Shown: positions 27,701-34,996 of the stretch, piece by piece
Layout: each line of letters starts with the position of its first letter
Numbering within the stretch: the stretch's first letter is position 1
Translations under genes and position numbers: made by a program
Assembly (NCBI GenBank): GCA_002698785.1
Contig: PAAG01000013.1
Span: 124,001 to 188,000 of the forward strand
Source of the DNA: Verrucomicrobiales bacterium
GTDB lineage: Bacteria; Verrucomicrobiota; Verrucomicrobiia; Verrucomicrobiales; DEV007
DNA length: 64,000 nt
Direction of reading: 5' to 3'
Notes under the pieces: generated by a model
The model's input: only the letters and a program-made list of their open reading frames with translations
What the model was told of the DNA's origin: nothing
Databases searched by the model: none

Positions 27701-28217
27701 CGGGATGATGGGCGACTCTGCGGGAGCTGAAATTCTTGCAGATACCGTCGGATCGAGCGAGTGGGACGAGGGCTGGAATTTCCGCGGTATGGGCCAGTTT
27801 GGTGGTAGTATTTCCCAACTCGACTCCCACATCATCGCCCTCGGAACTTCCGGCGATACGGAGCATCTCTCGGTGATCCTGGACAAGATCGGTCAGCTCG
27901 ATGCGAGCAAGGAATTCTCCCACCACCGTGCCATTGCGATGGCTTTGGAATCTCACGCTTATCCCCAGGGAGCAAAGCCGCTTGCCGATCTTCTCTCCAA
28001 GGACGGTATGACGGGTTATGCCATCACTGAAATCGAGGAAAGCGACCGTCAGGAACAGCGCTCCGAGCCATTACGGGAAATCATTCTTGCGCGTGCCCTC
28101 TATCGCTGTGGCGACTACGAAGGCATGGGGGAAAAGATTCTCCGCAACTACGAGAAAGACCTCCGTGGTCTCTTCGCGAAGCATGCCCACGCAGTTCTGG
28201 AAGAAGGGAAGCAGTAA
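24798..28217 (+). CDS. large exported FAD-dependent oxidoreductase with two Rossmann modules
   Basis: A 1139-residue protein. I start at the ATG at 24798 because a signal peptide follows (WTAVFAVVFLFANLHRSTAA); the frame is open to 24693. Two FAD-binding modules are visible: VVVVGGTVGAVSAA (about residue 50) and DVVIAGGGTGGAPAG (about 560), the second followed by LGGVGTVGLISTYYHGY, as in FAD_oxidored proteins. The first module is interrupted at about 130-260 by a beta-rich insert resembling an F5/8 type C (discoidin) domain. The last 230 residues are helical and HEAT-like. It probably oxidises a carbohydrate or related compound outside the cytoplasm. No twin-arginine motif is obvious. It ends 3 bases from the convergent glycosylase gene. 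Confidence 0.75.
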   Translation: MKIPLRKSGRWTAVFAVVFLFANLHRSTAADAVVESEREIPVAYDVDVVVVGGTVGAVSAAVEAANQGASVFLAAPRPYLGEDVAGTLRLWLDENEKAESDFEKALFDRTAPEYGFKNTIEFTYEADQPANPKHKDPKNTLLSDGTWQTATHNSVQYDADTTLTVDFGGSKRLEALHLLSFERDSDFVVGEIEVQTSPNGKLWRDLGAAKKLETSIMNGDGLVHWGLDVKQPCRYVKLTVKKGKDVERILLGEMVFIEDVGGAVAPETAKAPSTPMQVKIALDEALLDAGVQYLYGAMTTDILVDENGAPAGIVMANRAGRQAVKAKVVIDGTGRAIAAREAGAEFRPYPAGKQVFQRIVAGGEPQNGEGITVETADVSFYSGEGEEPVYLYELAIDMADASPASFAHAEVVARDMTFDVALVDESDTLFQVPPDPVVAEQSIEGDDFSVEGLNLDALRPKGVDRFYLLGGCADISREAAGKMLRPLEQIRLGSRVGAQAAEDAKATELAGAVTVKADEAGDAENVGEIAEFLQGARPIDEGLPTVTSPERALPVLGEYDVVIAGGGTGGAPAGIGAGRKGATALVIEYQDHLGGVGTVGLISTYYHGYREGFTAEVDKKIAAMGGPKRKGGWNPVAKRELWRRDIVENGGEIWYSTLACGAVVENGKVKGVIVATPQGRGVVLAKAVVDSTGNSDIAVAAGADFITTSAEHVAMQGTGLSPRVLGTGYRNTDYSFADESDPVDQWRMIVAARKKYRNSYDLSSFIDTRDRRRIVGDAFVSPLDIIAGRTWSDTISLHKSNFDTHGYTVHPVFLINFPDKKDMIAPVPYRALLPKGIDGVIVTGLGMSAHRDAMPILRMQPCIQNQGYAAGIAAAKIAEQGIPMRSLDVRALQEELVEIGSLPPEIVEAKDSEDPADEVVAAAVESVVDEYKGLAILLDQKERAVPLLREALETTDESESKLIYANILGMMGDSAGAEILADTVGSSEWDEGWNFRGMGQFGGSISQLDSHIIALGTSGDTEHLSVILDKIGQLDASKEFSHHRAIAMALESHAYPQGAKPLADLLSKDGMTGYAITEIEESDRQEQRSEPLREIILARALYRCGDYEGMGEKILRNYEKDLRGLFAKHAHAVLEEGKQ

Positions 28218-28220
28218 GGC

Positions 28221-29027
28221 TTATCCCTGACAGCGGGGGCACCAGCAGGTTGTGCGTCCCCGCAGGTCGGCTCGGAGCAATTCAGAGCGGCAATCTTTCC
28301 TGGGACAGTTGCCGCCATTTTTCCACCGGTGTTTGAAAAGCCACGACTGGGGCGGATCGCTCCAGTCGGAGCCAATCACGCGAATGGCGTCGCGTGAAAC
28401 TTTGCGAGTGGCCTTCCAGAGTGCCTCGATTTGTGGGTCCGTTAGATTGCCGGAGACTGTTTGCGGAGCGATGCCGATGCGCCAGCAGATTTCATCCGCC
28501 ATCCAATTACCGATACCGGGAAAGCCTCGCTGATCCAAGAGTAGGGTTTTGACAGGGGTTTTTGGAAAGCGACGAACAAATTGCTCGTGTCGCTTCTTTG
28601 AAAAACCGCGATCCAGAATCTGCGGAGGTAGCTCCTTCCACCAATCCGGTGCCTCGCCATCATCGGTGACATCGATGGTGAGTTTACCGAACATGCGATA
28701 ATCGCTGAAGACGAGTTGGAGATCGTCGAGCACCAGCGCGAGATGCTCACTTTTCTCGGGCTTATGATCAACTGCGGCAGTGTAGAGTTTTCCCGTCATC
28801 CCGAGATGGAGCCCGAGCCAGCCGCCGTCGGAAAACTCGAACATCATCTGTTTCCCGTGGGCGTGACTCGCGGAAAACGTGCGACCAGTTAGCGCCTTGC
28901 GAACTGCAGTAGCTGGAGCATCACGAAAGATCCGTGCATTTGGGTGAGTCAGGACTTTGTGGACGGTATGACCGAGTCCAGGGTTCCACTGCTTACGATA
29001 GTATTCGACTTCGGCGAGTTCGGGCAT
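28221..29027 (-). CDS. mutM: Fpg/Nei-family DNA glycosylase
   Basis: A 268-residue base-excision repair glycosylase. It starts MPELAEVEYY, giving the catalytic Pro and Glu after Met removal; A5 replaces the usual Pro. The conserved lysine is in SHAHGKQM (K59), the H2TH region is LLLDQRGFPGIGNWMADEI, and the C-terminus has a zinc finger with C241, C246, C263 and C266. The first pair is spaced C-x4-C rather than C-x2-C. Features fit Fpg (8-oxoguanine) somewhat better than Nei, but I cannot exclude the latter. It lies 11 bases downstream of lpxA on the same strand. Confidence 0.85.
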   Translation of the reverse strand: MPELAEVEYYRKQWNPGLGHTVHKVLTHPNARIFRDAPATAVRKALTGRTFSASHAHGKQMMFEFSDGGWLGLHLGMTGKLYTAAVDHKPEKSEHLALVLDDLQLVFSDYRMFGKLTIDVTDDGEAPDWWKELPPQILDRGFSKKRHEQFVRRFPKTPVKTLLLDQRGFPGIGNWMADEICWRIGIAPQTVSGNLTDPQIEALWKATRKVSRDAIRVIGSDWSDPPQSWLFKHRWKNGGNCPRKDCRSELLRADLRGRTTCWCPRCQG

Positions 29028-29038
29028 TTGCCGAAAGA

Positions 29039-29812
29039 TTACGCCAAGCCCCGCTCAGTGGCTGCGACAAAATCGATGATCGATTTCACTTCGGCAGTCG
29101 GATTTTCGATTTCCTTCAATGCAGCAAGAGCTTCCGACGTATTCAGTTTCTCGCGATAGAGAATGCGATGCGCCTTCTTTACCGATCGGATCGATTCTTC
29201 CGAGTATCCGCGGCGTTTCAGCCCGACGCTGTTGATCGCGCGAACCTTGGCAGGTGAACCATCAGCAGTCATGAAAGGGGGAATGTCCTGTACGACCTTG
29301 GCGCAGCCACCGATGATGGCGTGCGGTCCGATACGGCAGAACTGGTGAACCCCTGCGAGCCCTCCGAGAATGGCATAGTCACCGACGACGACGTGGCCGC
29401 CGAGCGTTCCGTTGTTGGAAAAAATTACGTGGTCTCCCACGATGGAGTCATGTCCCACATGGCTGTAGGCGAGGAAATTGCAGTGGCTGCCGATAACGGT
29501 CGCATCCCCTGGTGCGGTCGCACGGTTCATCGTGCAGAATTCGCGAAAGGTATTGTTGTCTCCAATCTTCAGGTAAGTCGGCTCAGCACTGTATTTCAGA
29601 TCCTGCGAGCGCTGACCGATCGAGGAGTAGGCGTAGAAAGTGTTACCTGTCCCGATTTCCGTTGGTCCGTCGATGGTGACATGGTTCTGCAGGCGGCAGC
29701 CGTCTCCGATTTTCACCCCGGCATAGATCACGCAGTAAGGCCCGATGACGATGTCGTCGCCAAGCTCTGCTTTGGGATCGATAATAGCTGTGGGATGGAT
29801 TTCGTTGGCCAT
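29039..29812 (-). CDS. lpxA: UDP-N-acetylglucosamine acyltransferase LpxA
   Basis: Cytoplasmic trimeric acyltransferase of the first step of lipid A synthesis. The 257 residues carry hexapeptide repeats from about residue 5 (IHPTAIIDPKAELGDDIVIG) to 190, forming a left-handed beta-helix. The catalytic histidine is H121 in SHVGHDSIVG, aligned with H125 of the E. coli enzyme. The C-terminal helical part is typical. It follows lpxC-fabZ by 34 bases on the same strand, so both belong to one lipid A operon with the glycosylase gene. Confidence 0.95.
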   Translation of the reverse strand: MANEIHPTAIIDPKAELGDDIVIGPYCVIYAGVKIGDGCRLQNHVTIDGPTEIGTGNTFYAYSSIGQRSQDLKYSAEPTYLKIGDNNTFREFCTMNRATAPGDATVIGSHCNFLAYSHVGHDSIVGDHVIFSNNGTLGGHVVVGDYAILGGLAGVHQFCRIGPHAIIGGCAKVVQDIPPFMTADGSPAKVRAINSVGLKRRGYSEESIRSVKKAHRILYREKLNTSEALAALKEIENPTAEVKSIIDFVAATERGLA

Positions 29813-29846
29813 ACTTGCCGAAGGAACGGGACCGGATTGCCGGATC

Positions 29847-31157
29847 TTAGTTCATAAGGGCAAACTTCAGTTCGCCCTCCGAAGTGGTTTCGCCATTTAC
29901 GATACAGCGGCATTTCGCGTAGCCGATGTTGCGGCGAACCTTGAGGATTTCGGTTTCGATAAAAAGAGTATCTCCGGGCATGACCGGCTTACGGAACTTC
30001 ACTTTGTCTGCGCTCATGAAGTAGCCGATTCTGCCCTGATTCTCAGGCTTGCGGAGAAGTGTGATGCTGGCGACTTGCGCCATGGCTTCCACCTGGAGCA
30101 CGCCTGGCATTACGGGATGACCGGGGAAATGTCCCTGGAAATACGGTTCGTTAATCGTGACCTGCTTCACGCCAGTGCACTTGAACTCTCCCTCGAATCC
30201 AACGATGCGGTCGACCATGAGGAAAGGATAGCGATGCGGAAGAGCTTTCTGCACCTCAACGTTGTCCATGACACCTTCTCCCGTGGGAATGTTGAGGGTG
30301 GGCACCATCGACATAGTCTGTGCGTATGTCTTGGCGATCTTTTCCGCCATCTGGGTATTCGGGCCGTGGCCCGGTTTGACGGCAATCACGTGACCCATGA
30401 TGCGCTTTCCACTCAGCATGAGATCACCGACGATGTCGAGAATCTTGTGGCGAGCGAACTCCTCTTTGTAGCGGAGTGACTCCTTGCTCATCACTGACTC
30501 GCCTTTGATGACGATGGCATTTTCCAGGCTACCGCCCTTGATGAGACCTTTCTCGAGAAGAGGTTCGACGTCCTCATAGAAAACAAACGTCCGAGCCGCT
30601 GCGATTTCCTTCTCATAAATCTCGGGGGTGATCTCTGTGGAATAATACTGAGTCATCCGGCCGTCGGGGCCAACCTGAGTGCAGGAGATGCGGAACGTCT
30701 TGTCTGGAACGATTGTGATGATGGAGCCATTTGCGGTTTCCAGATGGATTGGCTCGCGAACTTCAAAGATACTGCGATAGGCGTCCTGCTCTTCGATACC
30801 GGCTTTCTTGATGCAGTCGACGAAAGGCTTGGCCGAACCGTCTCCGATCGGAGGCTCGTTCGCATCCATCTCGATGACGGCATTATCGACATCCATTCCC
30901 ACGAGAGCAGAAATCACGTGCTCTACGGTGTGAACCTTCACGGAACCTTCTGCCAGTGTGGTTGCACGCTCGACGGTCTGAACTTTGGAAACATGCGCAT
31001 CGATAAATGGCTGATCGTCCAGATCGACCCGGCGGAACTTGATCCCGTGGTTCACAGGGGCTGGTTTCATCGTCAAAGTCACCTGCGCTCCTGTGTGGAG
31101 AGAGGTTCCTGTGATGGTAGCGGGGCCAGCGAGAGTCTGTTGTTTCGGAGCCGACAT
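29847..31157 (-). CDS. lpxC-fabZ: bifunctional LpxC deacetylase / FabZ dehydratase
   Basis: A 436-residue fusion. Residues 1-280 are LpxC, the zinc deacetylase that commits UDP-GlcNAc to lipid A: HTVEH (H80), H237 and D241 in RHKILDIVGDL, and H264 in KPGHGPN. Residues about 300-436 are FabZ, with H343 in QGHFPGHPVMPG and E357 in VEAMAQ. The fusion is known from Bacteroidetes and occurs in other Gram-negative groups, including PVC bacteria. I start at the ATG at 31157; a TTG start at 31187 would add 10 residues. Divergent from the pseudouridine synthase gene. Confidence 0.95.
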   Translation of the reverse strand: MSAPKQQTLAGPATITGTSLHTGAQVTLTMKPAPVNHGIKFRRVDLDDQPFIDAHVSKVQTVERATTLAEGSVKVHTVEHVISALVGMDVDNAVIEMDANEPPIGDGSAKPFVDCIKKAGIEEQDAYRSIFEVREPIHLETANGSIITIVPDKTFRISCTQVGPDGRMTQYYSTEITPEIYEKEIAAARTFVFYEDVEPLLEKGLIKGGSLENAIVIKGESVMSKESLRYKEEFARHKILDIVGDLMLSGKRIMGHVIAVKPGHGPNTQMAEKIAKTYAQTMSMVPTLNIPTGEGVMDNVEVQKALPHRYPFLMVDRIVGFEGEFKCTGVKQVTINEPYFQGHFPGHPVMPGVLQVEAMAQVASITLLRKPENQGRIGYFMSADKVKFRKPVMPGDTLFIETEILKVRRNIGYAKCRCIVNGETTSEGELKFALMN

Positions 31158-31335
31158 GGTTCGTGGGATTTTCTCGAAAAGGTCCAACCACTAACGCATT
31201 CGAGCAGATAGTCCAGTGGGAACGACTCATACTCTTTCTCGTAATCTTACTCCTGCTCTGGGAGTTCAAAGCGGTTTTACAGCGGAAACTGTCGATCCCG
31301 GACCGATGCTGCGGGGTAAGATTAGGATTAGGAGT

Positions 31336-32115
31336 ATGAAAAAGAGTGCGCGATATTCGCGCATAGACCTGCGCCTTTACACGCCTGAATTCGAGATTGT
31401 GGACGAAAACGACGACTTCCTACTCGTCGATAAACCTCCCCATCTCATGGTCCATCCGTCCGTGCCCGGTAACCCACCGACTCTTCTGGACGGTCTGGAA
31501 GCCCTGTGCCTCTACGAATTGACCACCGGAGGCCAACTTTCTCTTATCAATCGCCTGGATCGAGAAACGAGTGGCATTGTTCTCGTCGCGAAGCACAAAA
31601 AGGCCGCCCGAACTTTGAGTAAAGCCATGGAACGCAGGGAGTTTCGAAAATCCTACCGCACCATTGTCTGGGGATGGCCAGAGGAGGATGAATTCCTCGT
31701 CGATGCCCCGATTCTCAGGAAGGGCGAAGTGATGGAGACACCGATCTGGGTCAAACAGACGGTTCATCCGGACGGAAAGGAGTCTCGAACCAGATTCGTG
31801 GTGGAGAAGCGCTTTGAGAAGGAAACCACTAATGGAGAGCGTTTCTCGGTTCTTCGTTGTCATCCTGAAACCGGGCGTATGCACCAGATCCGAGTCCACG
31901 CCCAGTATGCGGGGCATTCCATCGTAGGGGACAAAATCTACGGGCCTGACGAGCGTTGTTACCTCGAATTCATCGAAACTGGTTGGACTCCTGAACTGGA
32001 ACGAACTCTTCTGATGAATCGACAGGCTCTCCATGCTGCGGGATTCGGCTGGAAGGAAAGAGATTGGGAATGTGGGCTCCCTGTCGATATGGAGAGCTTT
32101 GCAGACCTCGGATAA
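31336..32115 (+). CDS. RluA-family pseudouridine synthase
   Basis: A 259-residue enzyme that isomerises uridine in rRNA or tRNA. The catalytic Asp is D75 in NRLDRETSG; DDFLLVDKPP and HPETGRMHQIRVH are the other family blocks. No S4 domain is present, as in RluA and RluC-type short forms. I start at the ATG at 31336, just after TTAGGATTAGGAG; the frame is open to 31216. The target site cannot be told from sequence. Confidence 0.9.
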   Translation: MKKSARYSRIDLRLYTPEFEIVDENDDFLLVDKPPHLMVHPSVPGNPPTLLDGLEALCLYELTTGGQLSLINRLDRETSGIVLVAKHKKAARTLSKAMERREFRKSYRTIVWGWPEEDEFLVDAPILRKGEVMETPIWVKQTVHPDGKESRTRFVVEKRFEKETTNGERFSVLRCHPETGRMHQIRVHAQYAGHSIVGDKIYGPDERCYLEFIETGWTPELERTLLMNRQALHAAGFGWKERDWECGLPVDMESFADLG

Positions 32116-32134
32116 TTCCAGAAAACTCTGGAAT
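32115..32134 (+). terminator. terminator after the pseudouridine synthase gene
   Basis: ATTCCAGA pairs perfectly with TCTGGAAT around AAAC, followed only by a short T-rich stretch. It overlaps the stop codon and would separate this gene from tig. The weak U-tract makes efficiency uncertain. Confidence 0.45.
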
Positions 32135-32220
32135 TTATTGGATGCAATCCGGTTGGGGTTGATCTAGATTCCCCGCCCTCATGCCCACAGGACTAAGCCT
32201 GGGGCGAGAAAAACCTCACT

Positions 32221-33558
32221 ATGAAAATTTCTGTAGAACGTCTTCCCGAGTGCAAAGCCCGGCTTTCCGCCGAGATCCCGGCTGATACCGTGCAGAAAAC
32301 CCGGAAGGAAATTGTGTCTCTCTACGCCGCTCAGGCGAAATTGCCTGGTTTCCGTCCCGGTAAGATTCCTTCTTCCGTTATCGAGAAGAAATTCTCGGGA
32401 GCAATCCAAGACGAGCTTCGTGACCGCCTTAGTCGATCCGCTTACCAGGAAGCCAGCCAGAAGGAAGATCTCTCCATCCTCGGTGTTGCTTCTGTCGAAC
32501 GTGAACAATTCGAAGTCGACGGCTCCTTCATGCTCGCTGTGGAAGTTGTTACTGAGCCGGAAGTCGAAATCGCTGAATACAAGGGCATCCCTGTGGAGGT
32601 TCAGAAATTCGAGGTAACCGAAGACATGGTCGACGATTACCTCAACAATATGCGCAAGCAGCAGGCAACGCCTGTCGATGTTGATCGCGTAGCGGGTCCT
32701 GGAGATTTGGTGGTTATCAAATACACCGGTCTTCTTGATGGCGAATCCCTTGAGGACAAACTCGAAGAGCAGGCCGGTCCGCTGGCAAAAGGCGAAGGTC
32801 ATTGGGTCGATATGCCTGATGAAGGCCAGGAGCCTCGTGAATTCATTCCCGGCCTTTCCGAGCAGGTGAACGGGATGAGCGCAGGAGAAACCAAGACTTT
32901 CGATGCTACCTATGCAGACGATTTCCCTGTCGAAGCCGTTGCGGGTAAGACAGTTTCCTATGAAGTCACTGTGACCCAAGTGAAGGAGCGCGAGCTACCT
33001 ACTCTGGACGATGACCACGCCAAAGCGATGGGCGCCGAATCACTCGAAGATCTCCGCGAGAAAGTGCGCGGACAGTTCGAGCAGCAGCAGGAGAACGTTC
33101 GTAACCAGGTGATCGACAATCAGATCCTCGGACATCTGAACGACGAGATGACGTTTGAATTGCCTCAGCACATCGTTTTCAACGAGACCCAGCGTCAGGT
33201 AAACCAGATGGTTTCCCGTGGTTACGAGCAGGGCATGAGCGAGAACGATATTGAGGAAAACCAGGAATCTCTTCTCAAAGACGCAGAGACCCAGGCGAAG
33301 AACAACGTAAAGACGATGTTCATCCTCGAAGAAATCGCCGAAAAAGAGGGTCTGACCGTCTCCGACGACGAAATCAGTCAGCGTGTGATGATGATGGCAA
33401 TGCAGCAGCGCCGTCCGGTGAAGAAGGTGGCTCGTGAGATTCGCGATAACAACGGTTTCCCAGGTATCCGTCAGGATATTCTGATCTCCAAGACCATTGA
33501 GTTTCTTCGGGCGAATGCTACCATTACCGAAGTCGATGCCCCCGCTGAAAGCGAGTAA
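32221..33558 (+). CDS. tig: trigger factor
   Basis: Ribosome-associated chaperone, 445 residues. The N-terminal domain has the ribosome-docking loop GFRPGKIP (43-50), the middle is an FKBP-type prolyl isomerase domain (about 150-250, GDLVVIKYTGLLDGE, with some loop insertion), and the C-terminal arm region is long, helical and Gln/Glu-rich (EQQQENVRNQ). The clpP gene follows 29 bases downstream, the classical tig-clpP order. It catches nascent chains at the exit tunnel. Confidence 0.95.
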   Translation: MKISVERLPECKARLSAEIPADTVQKTRKEIVSLYAAQAKLPGFRPGKIPSSVIEKKFSGAIQDELRDRLSRSAYQEASQKEDLSILGVASVEREQFEVDGSFMLAVEVVTEPEVEIAEYKGIPVEVQKFEVTEDMVDDYLNNMRKQQATPVDVDRVAGPGDLVVIKYTGLLDGESLEDKLEEQAGPLAKGEGHWVDMPDEGQEPREFIPGLSEQVNGMSAGETKTFDATYADDFPVEAVAGKTVSYEVTVTQVKERELPTLDDDHAKAMGAESLEDLREKVRGQFEQQQENVRNQVIDNQILGHLNDEMTFELPQHIVFNETQRQVNQMVSRGYEQGMSENDIEENQESLLKDAETQAKNNVKTMFILEEIAEKEGLTVSDDEISQRVMMMAMQQRRPVKKVAREIRDNNGFPGIRQDILISKTIEFLRANATITEVDAPAESE

Positions 33559-33623
33559 GGAATTGGCTTCTCAAGCGTAGTAAATACGTGAAACCAAGCC
33601 TAACTTCTAAAAATTCACCTGCC

Positions 33624-34289
33624 ATGCTAGACGACGTTCAAGAAATTTCCCCTCTTCTGCCTCCTCATCTCCAACAGCGCATCATCAATCCGATGGAAAA
33701 CGTGAGCGTGATCGAGAAAGAAGGAAATACGATGGTCCAATTCGACCTCGTATCGCGCTTGATGAAAGATCGCATCATCTTCATCGGTGAAGCGATCAGC
33801 GACCCTCTCGCGAACTACATCATCGCCCAGATGCTCTACCTGCAGATGCAGGATCCCAACAAGGACATCAACATTTACATCAACAGCCCCGGCGGTTCTG
33901 TGACCGCTGGTCTTGCGATCTATGACACCATGCAGTTCGTCACCTGTGATGTGAACACCTACTGCATGGGTATGGCCGCCAGTATGGGTGCCGTTCTCCT
34001 CACAGCGGGAACGAAGGGCAAGCGTTACGCTCTCCCGAACTCCCACATCATGATCCACCAGGTTTCCGGTGGAGCACAGGGAACGGCTTCTGACGTCGAG
34101 CGGACTGTTGAGTTCATGTATTCCTTGAAGAAGCGCCTGAACAAGATTCTTGCTCAGCACACTGGCAAGACTGTCGAAGACATCGAGCGCGACGCCGACC
34201 GAGACAACTACATGCCCGCTGAAATGGCCGCTGAATACGGTCTCATCGACAAGGTGCTTGAGAAAACAACAGACGAGAAGAAAGACTGA
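33624..34289 (+). CDS. clpP: ClpP protease subunit
   Basis: Serine protease core of ClpAP/ClpXP, 221 residues from the ATG at 33624; the ATG at 33588 in the same frame would add 12. The triad is S120 in GMAASMGAV, H145 in SHIMIHQ and D194 in DRDNYM. The substrate-channel motif INSPGGSVTAGLAIYDTM is intact. The normal next gene, clpX, is missing here and is replaced by a terminator and the sigma factor gene. Confidence 0.96.
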   Translation: MLDDVQEISPLLPPHLQQRIINPMENVSVIEKEGNTMVQFDLVSRLMKDRIIFIGEAISDPLANYIIAQMLYLQMQDPNKDINIYINSPGGSVTAGLAIYDTMQFVTCDVNTYCMGMAASMGAVLLTAGTKGKRYALPNSHIMIHQVSGGAQGTASDVERTVEFMYSLKKRLNKILAQHTGKTVEDIERDADRDNYMPAEMAAEYGLIDKVLEKTTDEKKD

Positions 34290-34321
34290 TCGTCGTTTTC
34301 AAAACGAGATAGATTTTAAAG

Positions 34322-34350
34322 AGCCTCACCGGAAACGGTGGGGCTTTTTT
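34322..34350 (+). terminator. intrinsic terminator after clpP
   Basis: A 10-bp stem, AGCCTCACCG with CGGTGGGGCT (one T-G wobble), closed by a GAAA tetraloop and followed by TTTTT. Strong rho-independent terminator for tig-clpP. Confidence 0.92.
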
Positions 34351-34435
34351 ATTTTCCACCTCGATCGCGTGCTCCGGCAGAAGGCTCTTTTTTCGTAAGA
34401 TTCGGGAAATTTCCTGCTATCCCGGAAAACACACT

Positions 34436-34990
34436 GTGGATTTGGCCGAACATACCTCCCAGGATTCTGACGACTTTGAGCTTCTTCTTTCTTCCCACCA
34501 AGGGAGGCTCTACGGGTTTATCCGTGCCCTCGTCGGATCGAGTCCCGAGGTGGACGATCTTCTCCAGAACACCAATCGTATTCTCTGGCAGGAATCAGAG
34601 AAGTTTATTCCCGGAACGAATTTCCGCGCCTGGGCATTTCGAATTGCTCGGAATCAGGTTCTCCAGCATCGCGATCGCATGCGCCGGGAAGGGGCGACGG
34701 TCCCTTTTTCCGATGAGTTGATGGAAACACTGGCCGAGCGTTCCGAGGAAAAAGAATCGTCTATCGAGCGCCGCCAGAAATATCTGAAGCGATGCTTGGA
34801 GAAACTTCCCGATCGTCAGCGCGAGGTGGTGATGCGTCGTTATTTCTATCGGGAAAGCGTCCAGGGAATCGCTGGAGAAATCGGCATCAAGCCCAATGCA
34901 GTATCGCAATTGCTGTTTCGGAGTCGTGAGAGTTTGCTCCGCTGCATTGAGTCTCAACTCGGGAATTCATCTATCCGCTCCCTCGAATAA
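34436..34990 (+). CDS. ECF-like sigma factor
   Basis: A 184-residue sigma-70 family factor with only regions 2 and 4. Region 2 includes LYGFIRALVG, DDLLQNTNRILW and FRAWAFRIARNQ; region 4 includes LEKLPDRQREVVMRRYFYRESVQGIA with a helix-turn-helix at IKPNAVSQLLFRSR. The type is common in Planctomycetes and Verrucomicrobia. It starts with GTG at 34436. The next gene begins after 6 bases with an anti-sigma-like N-terminus, so the two probably form a sigma/anti-sigma pair controlling the locus. Confidence 0.88.
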   Translation: MDLAEHTSQDSDDFELLLSSHQGRLYGFIRALVGSSPEVDDLLQNTNRILWQESEKFIPGTNFRAWAFRIARNQVLQHRDRMRREGATVPFSDELMETLAERSEEKESSIERRQKYLKRCLEKLPDRQREVVMRRYFYRESVQGIAGEIGIKPNAVSQLLFRSRESLLRCIESQLGNSSIRSLE

Positions 34991-34996
34991 TTTTTC

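Noticed and set aside
29847-31157. LpxC-FabZ as a new fusion
   Set aside because: This fusion is already known from Bacteroidetes and other Gram-negative bacteria.
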